A stretch of DNA of 64,000 bases from the NCBI GenBank assembly GCA_963576725.1, contig OY755240.1, positions 63,638,412-63,702,411 of the forward strand, given 5' to 3'. Of this stretch, positions 25,801 to 40,800 are shown in pieces (the first letter of the stretch is position 1; every line of letters starts with the position of its first letter). A model generated the notes under the pieces. That model did no database searches. It was given only the letters and a program-made list of their open reading frames with translations, and was not told the DNA's origin. The stretch comes from Azorinus chamasolen (taxonomy: Eukaryota; Mollusca; Bivalvia; Cardiida; Solecurtidae). The position numbers and the translations under genes were made by a program.

Positions 25801-28800
25801 TACTCTAAGCTACCAAATAGGATACTTATGAGGAGGATCTGTTCTATTTGACAATGTCTATTACTGAAGACACTGGACACAAATGGAGAAACACTTGGTC
25901 GGGGGATTTCACTCTGTCAATTTAGGTCCTAAACACTTGGTCACATCTGATTGAACCAAAATTATAATTTACACTATGCCACAGTTTTGAAATGTGTATG
26001 GAGAAAAGTAAGCATTGTATATAAAGTCATGTCTATTGTACATGACGCTAACTTACCACCCCCAAATTTGCTGAAACCTCCTCTACCACCGCTGTAATAT
26101 ATTTTCTAATATAAGACTCGTGGGGAGACCTTAATATCTGCTATGTCCACGCCCAGCATCACAGTCTAATAATGGTCATGTCATTTGAACGTATGTCACC
26201 TGTCTGTGATGATTCATCAACATAACAAAACACAATTTTAATTATAATTTTTAAGTCATTTTTCACAAGTACAGTTTGAAAGGATTAAATTTGCAAGAGG
26301 ATTTTGAATGATAAACTGCAGACTCTGATCAGAAGGCTCTTGCAAGAGACTCCTAATCTAGGTCTACACTGCAGATGCAAGTTAAATCATGCAGACCTAT
26401 TTATCAATGTCCTACAATGATAGCCTACATGTGTAGTACAGTGTAGACCCACATCAGCTCACACTGACATTGACATATACTACAACAAACCGGCATCCAG
26501 TTTTAGGAAAGATCGTACAACCAAACTTATCGAAAGTCCCAATTCATGATGGTCATTACTGTCAAAATTACCACACATTCTAGCATGAGACGATAATTTA
26601 CATCGTAAATGCCAGTCAGAGGGTATTAAGTAGAAGAATTACTATTTAAAAAACAACTTTCTCATCACACTTTCTGTCCAATATGTCTAAGGTACAGTCA
26701 CTGTGGACACAAAGATAAAGGTCTCCCAACACCAGGTTCGTTTGTCGTCTTCTTGATCTCTGTCTCAGTCCTGGTATCTGTACTAGCAGTGAGTAGAAAT
26801 AACACACCCTCCCCTGATGGGTCTGGCTCTGCCAGTGGTTGCAATACACACCAGTGGACTGTAATCTTTTTTTTTAATTTTGTACAAGCCCAACATATAT
26901 TTTGTACCCATTTTATTTCCTAAAATCAATGCTGTTGAACACCACTCAAATACACCTTTCTATTTTGCTAAACACTCTTTAAGATATTTATACACCAAAT
27001 TTATTTTTCAGTTTTTGTGTCGACTATGTTTGTGGCTCTGGTACAATCAGGTTCATGCACACATTTTATACAGACCATACACACCACTCGGATTACTAAG
27101 TTACCCTTATAGGAGTATTAATTTTTTATACCAGACTGCATCATGTCTCCTTTCCACATGTAAAACCTGCGACATTGCACTTTCAACACATCAGTAATTA
27201 TCTTACAAGTAACCTAGTTCATAACTACACATCCTAGTCATTCATGGATAAATACTACCGACAGTTGATAGCATAGACTTGAAAAGCTTTGCTGAGTTAA
27301 ACCAACACTCAATACAGATGACAGTCTAGTCCTGACATGAGGAAAACCCTCAAGGACTCCTTCCTTTTTTCATATTCACAAAACATTTTAACCTCCTGAT
27401 GACCAGAGCCACATTCTCACATCTTTTATTTAACCTTTTTTGTTTTTGTTTATATTTCTATACACCACAATTTCATTAGCCCTTGACACCTATGGACTCA
27501 CTGGACAGTTGATACCTTTAACTCACTGGGTCAGTAAACCTATTTATAGTTATCTATAACATTTTGAACCTCATCCAACCAATTTTACAATTATACACAA
27601 TGACACTATAGGTAAGGCATAACACAGTTATCAGTATGCATCACCACTACACTTTTCATACTTTACTTCATGCAACTTTGCTCTTAAGGAATAGAAGAAA
27701 CAACACAAGATCTCAAACTTGTTGTTTAGACTGTTTTATGTTCCGAGGTTTCGGTCATACAATGACCTCCTTCTTATTTTGTTTAGGGACATCATCTTTA
27801 CCCATAGTTCAATACAATTTATACACACATTGTAACAACCATGTTCATTATGAGAATTCTCATGACGACATTTTTACCCAACCATGTTTACTTATATTGT
27901 TACATTTAAAACTACTTGTCAAGACACAGCCTTGTTCATTAAGAACATTTATAATTGTACATTTTATGTTGAAATAAATCTATCTATCTATTTGTTTAAG
28001 GGAACTCTAAAATAGTTTCACAACCCTGTTTACTGATAGGGTAACAATTTATTTACATTGTTATACAACCTTGTCATTAAGTAACACTATATACCCCGTG
28101 CAACTTTGTTGCGTGGGGTATAAAAAAGAAAATCATCAAAAACTAAAATTGTCATTTCTCAAAAAAACCTTATGTCGTGACCACTTGTCTCAAAGAAACA
28201 ATTCTAAAGAGTGGTCACAACATAGTGATTTAGTGGAAAAGTACAGGCAATATTTTCAAAAATACAATTTATGCATCCTATCTAGACTATTCCCCTATTA
28301 GGTCTGGATTAAAATAGTCTTGTTTACTGAAATTGTTATACAACTTTAGCTATCAACAACATTTATTTACTGAAATTGCTAGCCCCACATTGTTTATTGT
28401 GATTGTTGCACAGCCTTATTTATAATTGTTGTTATGCAACAGTTTGATGTAGCATTATCTACCAATAAAATTGGTTTACTTTAGTCATTTTCATACAACC
28501 TTGTTAATCTGATCACAAATATTTAGCATAGTTTGTGTACTGGCATTGTTACATCCAAGGGACCTCAACTTGAAAGTCCTACCAGAAACCCTGAGCCTTG
28601 TTCACTGGTATTGGTACATAACCTTGTACACAGACATTTACACATTTTCTCAGTTGTTAATACACTCAATTGTTTGCTAGGGACATTTCTTTACAAGCAT
28701 TGCTACACAACCTTGTTTGTATATTGTTATAAACTGCCATTACATGATCATTTATTTAGAGTTGCAGTGCTACTCAATCCAACTCTTACTCTTTTTACAC

Positions 28801-31800
28801 AACCTTTTTGTTTATCCTCTGAAACACAACCAACACTTTTTTATATACATTGTACACAACCTTGCTTTTCCTATTTTATCAACTTTTTTTCTTAACCACA
28901 TTTGTTCATGCCCAATCAATATAGCTTGACTATGTCTACACAGTTACACAACCTTGATAAACATTTAAGTCTTAAACACAGGAGACTTTGTGATGACATT
29001 TTTACAAAACCCTATTTTACTGACAATGTTAAACCAACACTGAAGTGACACTTTTATTTCACCATTGTTTCAATGCTGCTCTATATGATCGTTATAACAG
29101 TAGCATGTCATATTTTTCTACTTACACTGAGAGTCGAGGCCCGTACTAGCAAACAGTATTTTCATGGCTTAATTATACATTCTCTCTGACAAACCGACAG
29201 ACAGGGTAAACACCAGGTGCTCTCTATTCCACTGAACTATTCATTATCTACATCTTCGGGATATTTACTAAGCAAACACTTTGCCTCAATTTGTTTATGC
29301 TTCCCTCATACAACTCCTGTTTCAAGCCTTTGCAAACAGAGTAGACCCGGACTCATATAGGAGCAGTTTGATCAGTGTCTGCTCCATCTCCTTGTGCAAT
29401 TATATTTACTAATAAAATAAACAATTCTGTGTTCATATGCCATAAAAAAGAATTTGGCAAATAAATATTCATATAATTATTTCTTACATGAATATCCAAC
29501 ATAGAAAGGGTTAGAACTCCATCACTCCGAGGAGTATGGTAAATACCTTGGACTGTTAAGTTATTTGAGAGCATTAAATCAATGTGCCTATTAAAAATTC
29601 ACTGCAAGATGGCATTTCCCAGCAAGTTTCGTTTAAGTCTTTATCAGACGCATGACATAAATGAGGGAGCCTAAATTCTCAGAATGGGCCGCAATGATAA
29701 TTTATTGACACCCTAATAATTTCTCATCTTTAAACACCATCTTACAACAATCTCATTTGTTTAAAAAAAATTAATCTTTACACACTGACTATACATCCAA
29801 TTCCTACTCATTCAAAACATCACACACCGGTCTTCTTCCATTCCGTCAGAATTATTACAGTATTTGGCTACACCTTGTAAGCTTTACACCAAATTTACCA
29901 GTATTTGTGTCCAGTGAGTCCAGAGTTTGTGTTTATGCATAATTCATGTCTATTTAGATTGTTTGAACCCCTTTAGTACACCATGTTTTGCAACATTTGT
30001 CATGTAAACCGTCAAGTCATATACCTGTTAGAAAAAGAACACTAAAGACATAGGGATTATAGTTATGCAGATGTATAACAGATTATGACAAGTAAACATT
30101 GTTGGATACTTTATAATTGTACTTGTAAAGCTCATTGTAAAACACAATCTGTACCATACCTCAGTCATATAATTCTAATTACCCTTATCTCTTAAATAAT
30201 GAATGCAACTCTTTTTAATACCTTCAACTTGCAACTGCAGAATATATCTTTATGCATGGACATTTCAATTAGTCTGTGACATTCTGAACATTTTCAAGCG
30301 TTTACCCCGCTTGTGCAATACATAAATATGATCAAACACCACTGGAACACTTTATTCAGCCAAAAGATGTTACAAATGTTTAAAGGTCTGAAGATACTTG
30401 AAAAGGACCAATTAAATGTAAACAAATACTATTAGAGAGAACAACTTACCCTCCATAGCTGCTGCCACCACCGCCACCACTGCCACCACTGCCACCACCA
30501 CCGCCACCACCGCCACCACGAGAGCCACTATCTCTACCTGAAATGCCATAAAACAACTCTATGCATATTCATGTATGAATAAGAGAAACAGACAAGCTGC
30601 GTATTTGCGTATTTTACTCAAATATAAACCAGGAATACGCTAAACATTTAATTTCTGTTTGTAAGGAATATATATATACATAAACAATAGGGCCATTGGC
30701 CCTATATCTCTCACCTGAGTTACAGTAATATATTGACAATGTTAATTTTTCAGCAGACAACCTCTCTAGCAGATGACAGAAACTTAGTGTTAACCCTTTC
30801 ACTGCTGAGCCAACTTGAACTAAAATTGATACACAGTTTGGATTCAATCTAATACCAAGTAACTGTCTGACAAAGATCTAAATTTACAACTTGTGACAAT
30901 TTTGCCTTAGGTCAAAATGCCTAAAACTGATCTTTTAGAAAGTCAAATGATGACAAATCTGAAGCAGACGACATTAAAGGGTGAAAGAGCTATGCAGTGA
31001 CCTGTAGAGATTTTAACATGATGTAACGGTTACCCTAAGGGCACTACTGGTCAGTGCTGTAATCTTTAAACTGTAACTTCTGATTTAACCCTTTTCCTCA
31101 TATAAACGTGTTTCCACGCATCTGCAAACTGAGTAGACCCAGATAAGACGGCTCCTATAGGGTCAGGGTCTGCTGTTTGCTAATGGAATTTGATATATCT
31201 ATTTCTATGCCTTCTAAAATGGCTACACTGATCCACCTTCCATATTTCATTATAAATATTTTGTCCGTAACTATTCAGGAGGTATTAGAATTTGTAATAA
31301 ACATAGAACAAGGAAAGGGTTAACCTCCATTGCAGTTATCTCCCCTTGTCCCCGAATGGCTATGCTGATGAGACAAGGGAAATAACTGAGGAAATTGCTA
31401 GCTCTGAATGAGGGGAAACCTTTTAACTGTAGTTTCTGATCCTAGACATGTTAAGAAGTCTAAAGCCCCAGGGTGAGGCCTTTTTTTGGCCCAGGGGACA
31501 TGATTTGAACAAACTAGGTAGAATTCTATTAGGTGATGCTTCATACCAAATATTTTAGCTCCACAGAGTATGTTATTTCAGAGAAGATGATTTTCTATAC
31601 ATCTATGTAAAACTTACAAACCCCAGGGCGGGGCCATTTTTGGCCCGGGGTCATCATTTGAACAAACTTGGTAAAGGACCATTAGATGATGCTATATACC
31701 AAATATCAAAGTTGTAGGAATTGTGGTTTCAGAGAAGATTTTTTAAAGATTTAAAACTTTGTAGAGGACCCCCTAAGGTACATTTCTGTGAAATTTAGTT

Positions 31801-34800
31801 GAAATCCTCCCAGTGGTTTAGGAGAAGAAGTTATTTGAAACAAGAGATGTTTGTAAAACATGTATACCCCCCACCCCAGATCCCCTGACCTTTGATCTAG
31901 TGACCTCAACTATAGAGGTCATCTAGTGGTCATGACTAATCACCACAGCAACTTTGAAGATCCTAAGCCAAACCACTGATTATTTATTGATCTGAAAACA
32001 TTTCACAAGTTAAGGTCACAGTGACCTTGAACTTTGACCTAGTGACCTCAACAACTATAGGGGTCATCTAGTGGTCACGACCAACTGCCACAGCAAGTTT
32101 GAAGATCCCTAACCAAACCATTGAGCAGTTATTAATTGGAAACCATTTCATCAGTATGACCAACTACCGCAGCAAGTTTGAAGATCCTAAGCCAAACCCT
32201 TGAGCAGTTATTGTTTGGAAACCATTTCATCAGTTAAGGTCATGGTGACCTTGACCTTTGACCTAGTGACCTAAAAAAAAATAGGGGTCATCGAGTGGTC
32301 ATGACCAACCACCACAGCAAGTTTGAAGATCCCAAGCCAAACCCTTGAGCAGTTATTGAACGGAAAGTATTTCACCATTTTCGGTGATTGTGACCTTGAC
32401 CTTTGACCTAGTGATCTCAAAAACAATAGGGGTCATCTACTTGTCATGACCAACCACCACAGCAAGTTTGAAGATTCTATTCCAAGTCGTTTATTATTGT
32501 TTGGAAACCATCGATCTACCGACCGACCGACATGTACAAAGCAATATATACCCCCATTTTTTCTTGAGCCTTTAGCTCAAGTGAGCTAAATAGGCGTTTA
32601 TATGAAGGAAAGGGTTAAATTATTATCCTGCTATAATAATATGTCTGCTCTGAGATTTTGCAGCTTTACTGTCTTCTGACTTTTTAAAGCTTTTAACCCT
32701 GAACTCCATTTCTCTTAAAATCACAATTTACAAAATTAGTTTATCTTAAATGAACATGACAAAAAAGCCAACAAAAATGTGTGCGTTTTACCTCCGTATC
32801 CTCCACTCCTTGAGTCACTCTGTCCACCATAACCACCACTACCACCACTGCTACCACCATATCCACCTGATGACTGCCCACCGTAACCTCCTGATGACTG
32901 GCTGCCATAACTGCTACTGCCTCCACTGGACGGGGGCGGCTGGCCGTACCCTCCACTCTGTCCTCCACTGCTGCTTCCATAGCTCTGTGACTGGCTGGAC
33001 TGGCCATAACCTTCAATACACAAAACTATTTGTCCATTTCCTATGTATAGAAATATCACTGACAATATAATTTCACTGTATTGCTGTACGACATCTTGAC
33101 ACACCTACAAGTACAGAAACTCAAAAATTCATCTTCAAACTATAATACGGACACACCAACCCACATATGCCCATAATTATAACCCTTAATCTAATGGGTA
33201 CACCTTTTCGATCCTTTGCAAACAGAGCAGACCCAGATCAGACGACTCCTGTGGAAGAGGTCTGATCAGTCTGCAATGTTCGCTTTTGAATATATAGTGA
33301 TTGGATTCTACAACTCCTGCTATTGTCAAATATTTCTTTGTTTAAATGCCGGATATTAAACTATTCTAATTATTATTCATGATGTCATGAACTACTGTAT
33401 AAACATTCATGGGGTAAAGGGTTAATTTAACCATTTACTCCATAAATACACTTTTCTGTGCCTTTGCAAACAGTAGACCCAGATCAGACAGCTCCTATAG
33501 GAGTTGTCTGATCAGGGTCTGTTCTGTTTGCTTATGATATAATATAGATACAATAGCCAAAACCTCCCGTTTGGTTTTTATATGTCAATATGCTATTCTA
33601 ACAAATTAATATTCATGATGGCATTATTTCTTACATGAATATTCATGGAGGAAAAGGATTAAACTTGACAAAGCTGAATCTGAGGTTCAAGGTGGATATG
33701 CTGACACAAAATTATAACAAGTTTGTTGCTATAGACTTGTGTGCCATACCCTAATTTTCTGCTAAACTTCTATTCCATTTTTTATATGTATTGACACAAC
33801 AGTGTAGACACTCCGTGAGGATCTGTATTCATGCTTATAAAACTTTGTAGTTTAGTCAAGAGTTTGTTCTCAAGTTTTTTATTGGTCAGATTTGAGCCTT
33901 GGCTCAAATCTGACCAATCAAATGCTTGAGAATAAACTCACTCAACTAAAAAGCTTTATAAGCATGGACCCCGATCTGGACCCACACTATCTACCAATGT
34001 CCCACAAAACCATTCCTGGGCATATATGAATGGTAATAGGTTTCAAATCATTTTTCATTTCTGAAATTTACATGCTATGAAAAATAGGTAAAGTACATAT
34101 ATACAAGTAGTAATTAAAGGAGGATAAAAAACCACAATATCATTTCTCTCACAAATGAAACTCTGAAATGTAAAAAGACAGCAAAATATCTAGAGCACAT
34201 TTCAGCTGGTTATTTACTTTAACCCTTTCCTTCATATAAACACTTTTTCATGCATTTGCAAGCAGAGTAGACCCAGATCAGACAGCTTCTATAGGAGCCA
34301 TCTGATCAGGGTCTGCTCTGTTTGCTAATGGAATTTGGTAGATCTGTTTGTTTACTTTCTGCAATGGTCCATCTTCCATATTTCATTAAAATTATTGTGT
34401 CCATGAAAACTCAGTAGGTATTGAAAATTGCAATACACGTAGAGCAGGGAAAGGGTTAATCAAAATACACGCTGCAGCAAACAGGTTTGATTCAGATTTC
34501 AGATCTTCTCAATAAAGTACCTGATCTGGGGTAAAAACTGTTTGCAATAAAATTTCAGAATAAGTGTGGTCTAGCAGCACATTTCATTTGCAAAAGGTCA
34601 AGAATTATAAAGCAATTCACAATAACATTGAGAACATATAAGATACTAGACAGTTTCAACCCTTTCAGTGCAGGAAATGAGTCACTAATGTCTTTTGTAA
34701 ACAGTGAACACCCAGATGAGACGGCCCCTGGAGGAACCCTCTCATCAGGGTCTGTACTGTTTGTCATGTTGCATTTTTCTTCAAAACAAACAAAAATAAA

Positions 34801-37800
34801 TCCCAGAATATTCACAGCAAGCATGGCTTATTTGAATGTTGGAACAGTCCATTTGAAAGTTCAGTGTTGAAAGTAGGGCTGTCATTGATTGGCCTTGCTG
34901 TATCGATACATCGATGACTCAAATATCGACGATATATCGATATATCGGTTGGATTTAATATTTACGGGAATTAACTCAAAACCGCTACAAATTCTCAAGA
35001 AAAACGTCTATAATTAACTGCTTTACCTAGCAAATGCCATTAGAATAAAATAAAAAGATAAGTTCTTCCTGAGTTTGTTATAAATAGCTGATAATCTTTT
35101 TACAAAAATAACAAGGAAATCACTAATGTTAAGCCCTTTCCTTTAGAGAGACTAATTTCAATACCATGTCAAACAGAGAATTCCAAGATTGGTCAGGTAG
35201 TTAACACTGAGTCTACTCTGCATGGATTATATCAAACATTCCGGAGTTTGAGGAGTTTATCTATTAGCTGTTGCCTTGAATGAAAACTGCATAAGCCATA
35301 AGGGTGTTGCAAACAATTACTTCACAGCCTCAAGCACTAAACAGTTACCGTACTCACTGATCAATGATTTCTGTTGACATGCGAATGAATGTGTGTTATT
35401 ACCGCTGTACAGTAGGACTACTCTGCAGAGTTTGCATATTACTTTGGATTTATGAAATTCATCATTGAACTTCAGAAAGTTGACATTTGTTCAAAGGTTA
35501 CTCTGTTTTTCGAGGTTTTTGAGCTGAACTCCTCAAACTCAAGAACGTTAGTCGCCATTGTTGTTGTTGTTGTTGCTTTGAATGGGGAAGGGTAAATTCA
35601 CTGACGCAGGTTCGAGGTGCTGTGTAAACTGCAGGTTCTACGATAATTTATGTTCATGTAGCATTACTTTCATCAAGTTTTGATCAATTTGACTTTATTT
35701 AAGTGAATACATGGTTTACTTAAGATCACTCCGAGTAATATATGAGTTTTTATATCTCAGATCTGTTTACAATTACGTTTTGGGCGTAATTATTACGCTT
35801 TTCACCTCCAATTTACGCTATTATGGTCCCGGACATTAAATTACGCGCATTTAATATTTTCGGCGCCGTATTTTTCCTTATCGTATTATACCGTATTTCG
35901 GGGAGTAGGCGCCGCATTTTCCCCCCTTGTTTCATCGTGGCGCCGGCTGTTTAGTCCATACCAATTGTGCGCATGTGCAATGGATGTATTTACAAAATGG
36001 CACCGCGGGACAAGCAGACGCCGGAATCGAGAACGAATAAACGATGTCATTAAACTGATGACTTTTTTCCGAACGAACCGACGAATAAGAAAAAGAAATC
36101 TGCTGCATACTGTATTCATCTCACGAAACTGACCTGGATTTAGTGCAAACCCAAGTCTTAGTTTTTAATGTCGTCAAACACCGTAAATGAAAAATGAACT
36201 GGAGCAATGATAAACAAACAGATGGGTATGACACAAAACACATTTTGTCAGGGTTTATTCTAGTTTTTTCATTAAGAATGTATCGATACTTGGAAATTCT
36301 GTATCGATATATCATCGGAACTTTGAAATCGACGATTCACCGATATCGCAAGTTACGATGACGGCCCTAGTTGAAAGGGATAAATATTCTCTATTCAAAA
36401 CATCTAGCACACAAGGCTCCCATCTTTTTATCCCTCAACTAAGCGACTCCAACTGCCACAACCAAACCGAGTGCGTTTGAAATTGAGTAACAACTTTCTC
36501 TTTATTGATACTTTGTTTCTCCACCAAACCATTTGTTGTGACCACCCTTAACAATCATTTCAAAAAGACAGTTCTAAAGAGCGGTCACAATTATTAAAGG
36601 GTTTTGTTGAAAAATTAAGGAACTATTCGTGAAAATGTTTAACCCTTTCCTCCATAACTACGCCTTTCTACGCCTCTGTAAAAGTCACTTTATGAAACCA
36701 TTGTGATAAATAGAGCATTTGCTCCTATAGGAGCAAATGCTATATTTATCACAATGGTTTCAAACTACAAAATTCTAAAAAATTCGGTTTCTCTACTTAA
36801 TGCTCCTTTTCGGTAGATTTATTCAAAGTGGTTGGATCTAAAAATAGCCTGAGGAAATGTTTAAATTCATGCATCTCATAATTATGTTGCTCCGTGTTTG
36901 TGTTGGGTTTTTTATGGCAGCCAAAGGATACTTACGACTTGAAAAGATTACACCCGATACTTGGCTAGTGTGTTTGTTAGTACAGCTACTTCTATATACT
37001 CAGCGTTATTGTGAGTGCTTGAAGAAGAGAGAGACAGGGTAAAAGGAAAACAGCACATCAATCTTTACCAGTCCATACCCAAAAACCTTTTACCTGATTG
37101 GTTATAGCTTTGCTCTCCGTAACTCTGGCCAGAGCCGTAGCCAGCTGCAATGTATACCAAACCTGAGATTTAACCCTCATTTGAAAATCAATGCTCGACT
37201 CTTAAGAACTATACTAACTTTGCCTAGCTCCTAAAATCTAAAATCTACGTACTTTCTAGTTATGCCTAACAAATGCAAACATTCACTTACTTTGAACTTG
37301 AAAATGATGTTAAAAAGTATCTTTTATCACTGAATGCAATTAACCCTTTACTCCATAGATACATCTTTTAACGACTTTGCAAACAGTAGACTCAGATCAG
37401 ATGACTCCTGTGTGAGCCATTTGATCAGAATTTGCTCTGTTGCTTATGCCATTATGATTATCAGATTCTAGTTTCTGTCTAACTAAAATTTGTTCACAAG
37501 CCATGATAAATTTTTTTATCTAATTAATAATTACATGTCATTTTTTCTCACAGGAATGCTCATGAGGTAAAGGGTCATAATATGTGATATTTTCAATTAT
37601 CAAAGGCTCATAAACTAACTAGAGAAAGGAGTCCATACAACATCGATGCCCCTGGCGATTTCGTCTCTAAATCAAGTCACCATATATTACATCTTCATTT
37701 CAACTTTGTTCATCTGTGACAGTTTGAAGTAAATCCTCCCATTAGTGTATGAAAAGTTTAACAAACAATCTTTTTTCACCATATGTTATATAGTGAAGAA

Positions 37801-40800
37801 AATTTCAGTCCAATAACTGGTTAAAATAGAGCAAAAATTTCCTTCCTTACGTATATCTTCACAACATTTTTCATTTGTGAAAATTTGAAGCAAATCCTCC
37901 AACTGGTGTATGAGGAATTGGACCAAAGTGTATTAATATGTGTATCTCCACTTGATTTTTATCAAATTTTGCCAAAATCCTATTGGCAGCTCCTGGGAAA
38001 CAGTGGGGGCAAGAAAACCCGAAAGATGGAATGCCAAACCAAACGACATGACTCCTATATATCCACATAAACTTAGTTGGTGGGAATAAAACAATACTGA
38101 TATTTCAACGGAACCTTATTTTAAATTTTAATGGGCCCTTATTTTTAAGAGATGAAGTGTATAAAGTCAAGACAGTAATCTAATTTTATCATATAGAATA
38201 CAACCACCTGCATCTCAGTATTAAGAAACTGGAAAAAAACACCATTATAGGTAGTTTTAATGAGAAACATGAAAACTTTAAAGAAATAACTGAAATCTTT
38301 GAAATGAACAAATAAAGATCCTTTATCTCCCTATACGATCCTAACCTTGGATTAAAAGCAATTAAATGGTAGGCTAAATATTTAATATTGGAAACTATGC
38401 ATTCTACAAAACATGTGAAAATCGACTCACAACTTTATCAGGATTTATTACTGCCAAGTGTATGATTAATCCCTTCTTTCATATAAACACCTAAGCTTTT
38501 CATGCCTCTGCAAATAGAGTAGACCGGAATTAGATGTCTCCAGTAAGAGCCGCTTGATCATGGTCTGCTCTGTTTGCCTATGAAAATATCTGATCCTAGT
38601 TAATGAATATTCATGAGGTGAACAATTCATGCATATATGTTCAATAGGGAAAGGGTTAACAAGGCTGGACATAACTTCTGGGCAACTTGACCTTGAATAA
38701 AAAGATGTTTTTTCCCCAAATAAGTAGTACTATCCTTTGTCCTGTCTATTCAGCTAGGCCCTGAAGTCTGACCACTGAATTCGTCCAGCTAAATAAACAT
38801 GTCCAGCTAAATAAACAATGTTTCCTAATCTAACAATTCATACAACAATACATGTACTTCTTGTAATTAGCCAATCCAGATTGCCTTCAGTGCCAGTTTT
38901 TACCTTGCTGCTGCTGACCATAGCTCTGTTGCGGCTGGGATTGCTGTCCGTACGAGCTCTGATCATATGAGCCATACGACCCATAACTCTGTGATGCACT
39001 CTGGCCACCGTAGCCACCACCTGCAGCACCTAATGCATAAAACAAATACCAGAAACCCCATTAAACTTGATACACCTTCAAGTGTTTCTCTATTTATTAA
39101 CAATCCAATAATGCATGATCACTTGTCGGAAGTAGACCAAGACATTTTCTGAAAGTCAAAAAAAGCTCCAAACAAGAAGAGTATTTTTCTATCAAAATAT
39201 ATCAACAAACCCCATCTTGTTGGTATTCCTTAGAACAGCCTCAGAGGAAATGATACAAAATACAGTTTCATGGAGAAATACAAAAGCCTCTTCATGCTTC
39301 GAATCTAGAGCTTTGTTCAACCTCGCAGCCCTGCTACTGTTTTCGGAGATTCCGACTGACAATCTGATTATTGTGCTTAACCCTTTCCCTCATATTGACA
39401 ACTCTGTAAAAGTCACTTTGTGAAACCATTGTGATAAATAGAGCATTTGCTCCTATAGGAGCAAATGCTCTATTTATCACAATGGTTTCAACCTACAAAA
39501 TTCTAAAAAATTTCCTTATCTCAAGTTAATATTCATTTTCGGTAGATTTATTCAAAGAGGTTGTATCTAAAAATAGCCTATGAGGTAATGGGTTAATGAT
39601 ATACTGAATCAAAAAGGAAACACAATACACCACTCATTGGGGGGACTGTTCTTATCTTAACTCTGTCCTTCACACAAATGCCTTTTCAGGTCTTTGCAAA
39701 CAAAGTAGACCCAGATCAGACGGCTTTTGTAGGAGCCGTTTGATCTGGGTCTACTCTTTGCTAAATGTAATTACAATAGATTGCCTCTACAGTTTCTACA
39801 AATACCAAGCATCCTGTGTAGATGTGCCATTATAAAAATTCAGCTAATAAATATTCCTGATGTCATTATTACCTGCATGAATATTGAACAAGGGTTAAAA
39901 CAAAAAGTTAATGATGCAAGATAAATCTCAATTTAACTTCAGTTAAAAACCCATGCCTACTTTTTATTTCCCATTTCTTCATTTCAAGAAAAATCTATTG
40001 AGTTCCATCTAAAACATGATGGATCAATTGCTACTAATTCAAAAACACTAATAAAACTATATGAAAGCCTCTGGCTTTTTTCTTTTGCATTGCACAATGA
40101 CTTTCAAAATCAATTTAGGATCAAATTCCGTCTCATTTCCTTTTTGATTCAGGATAATACAAACTAGCAGTCAAGCTAACATAGACCACAAAAACAAACC
40201 CTCTCAGAAATAATTCACTGACAGAATTTGGTGGTCAGTGTCGAGGGGAAAGTGGCACTTAGATATATGGAACAATGATGGCCCAGATCAGAACATTTAC
40301 ACTGGTTGCCATTGGACAGAATCGGCATTATTTTGTTGTAGCTGCAAAACGTACAGAGTCTGTTCTGGATATATCGTTTGCAAATGTCTCAGTGCCACTT
40401 TCTCCTGTGTGGGTGACAATATAGAAGCACTTACTCTGGTCCCCTGCTTGTTGTGAGCCGTATGAGGCCTGAGAAGTCTGTGTTGGGGCTGTCTGGTACG
40501 ACTGATCGTAGCCGCCATAGGCACTCACTGCCTGTTGTCCATAGCCTGCAGCTGCCGCCTGAGCTGGCTGTGAAAAAAATAAACAAACATATTAGCGCAC
40601 TAAGCAATGTCTGCAAAACATATTGCCTGCAGTTGATTCTGAACATACAGTTTTAATTTATGCCTTCTTATCAGGGTCCTTGACCTACACAAAAATCCTA
40701 TCACAAATTTTGTTTGATTTTTTTCTTCTCCAAAAGTCTCATCTGGATCAAAACTGTTTACAAATGTTACCATAAAACAGGTCACATTCTAATCAATTTT

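Noticed and set aside
34874..36369. 77 aa frame (35886-36119) as a transposase
   Set aside because: No hAT dimerisation or BED-finger pattern; the element appears non-autonomous.
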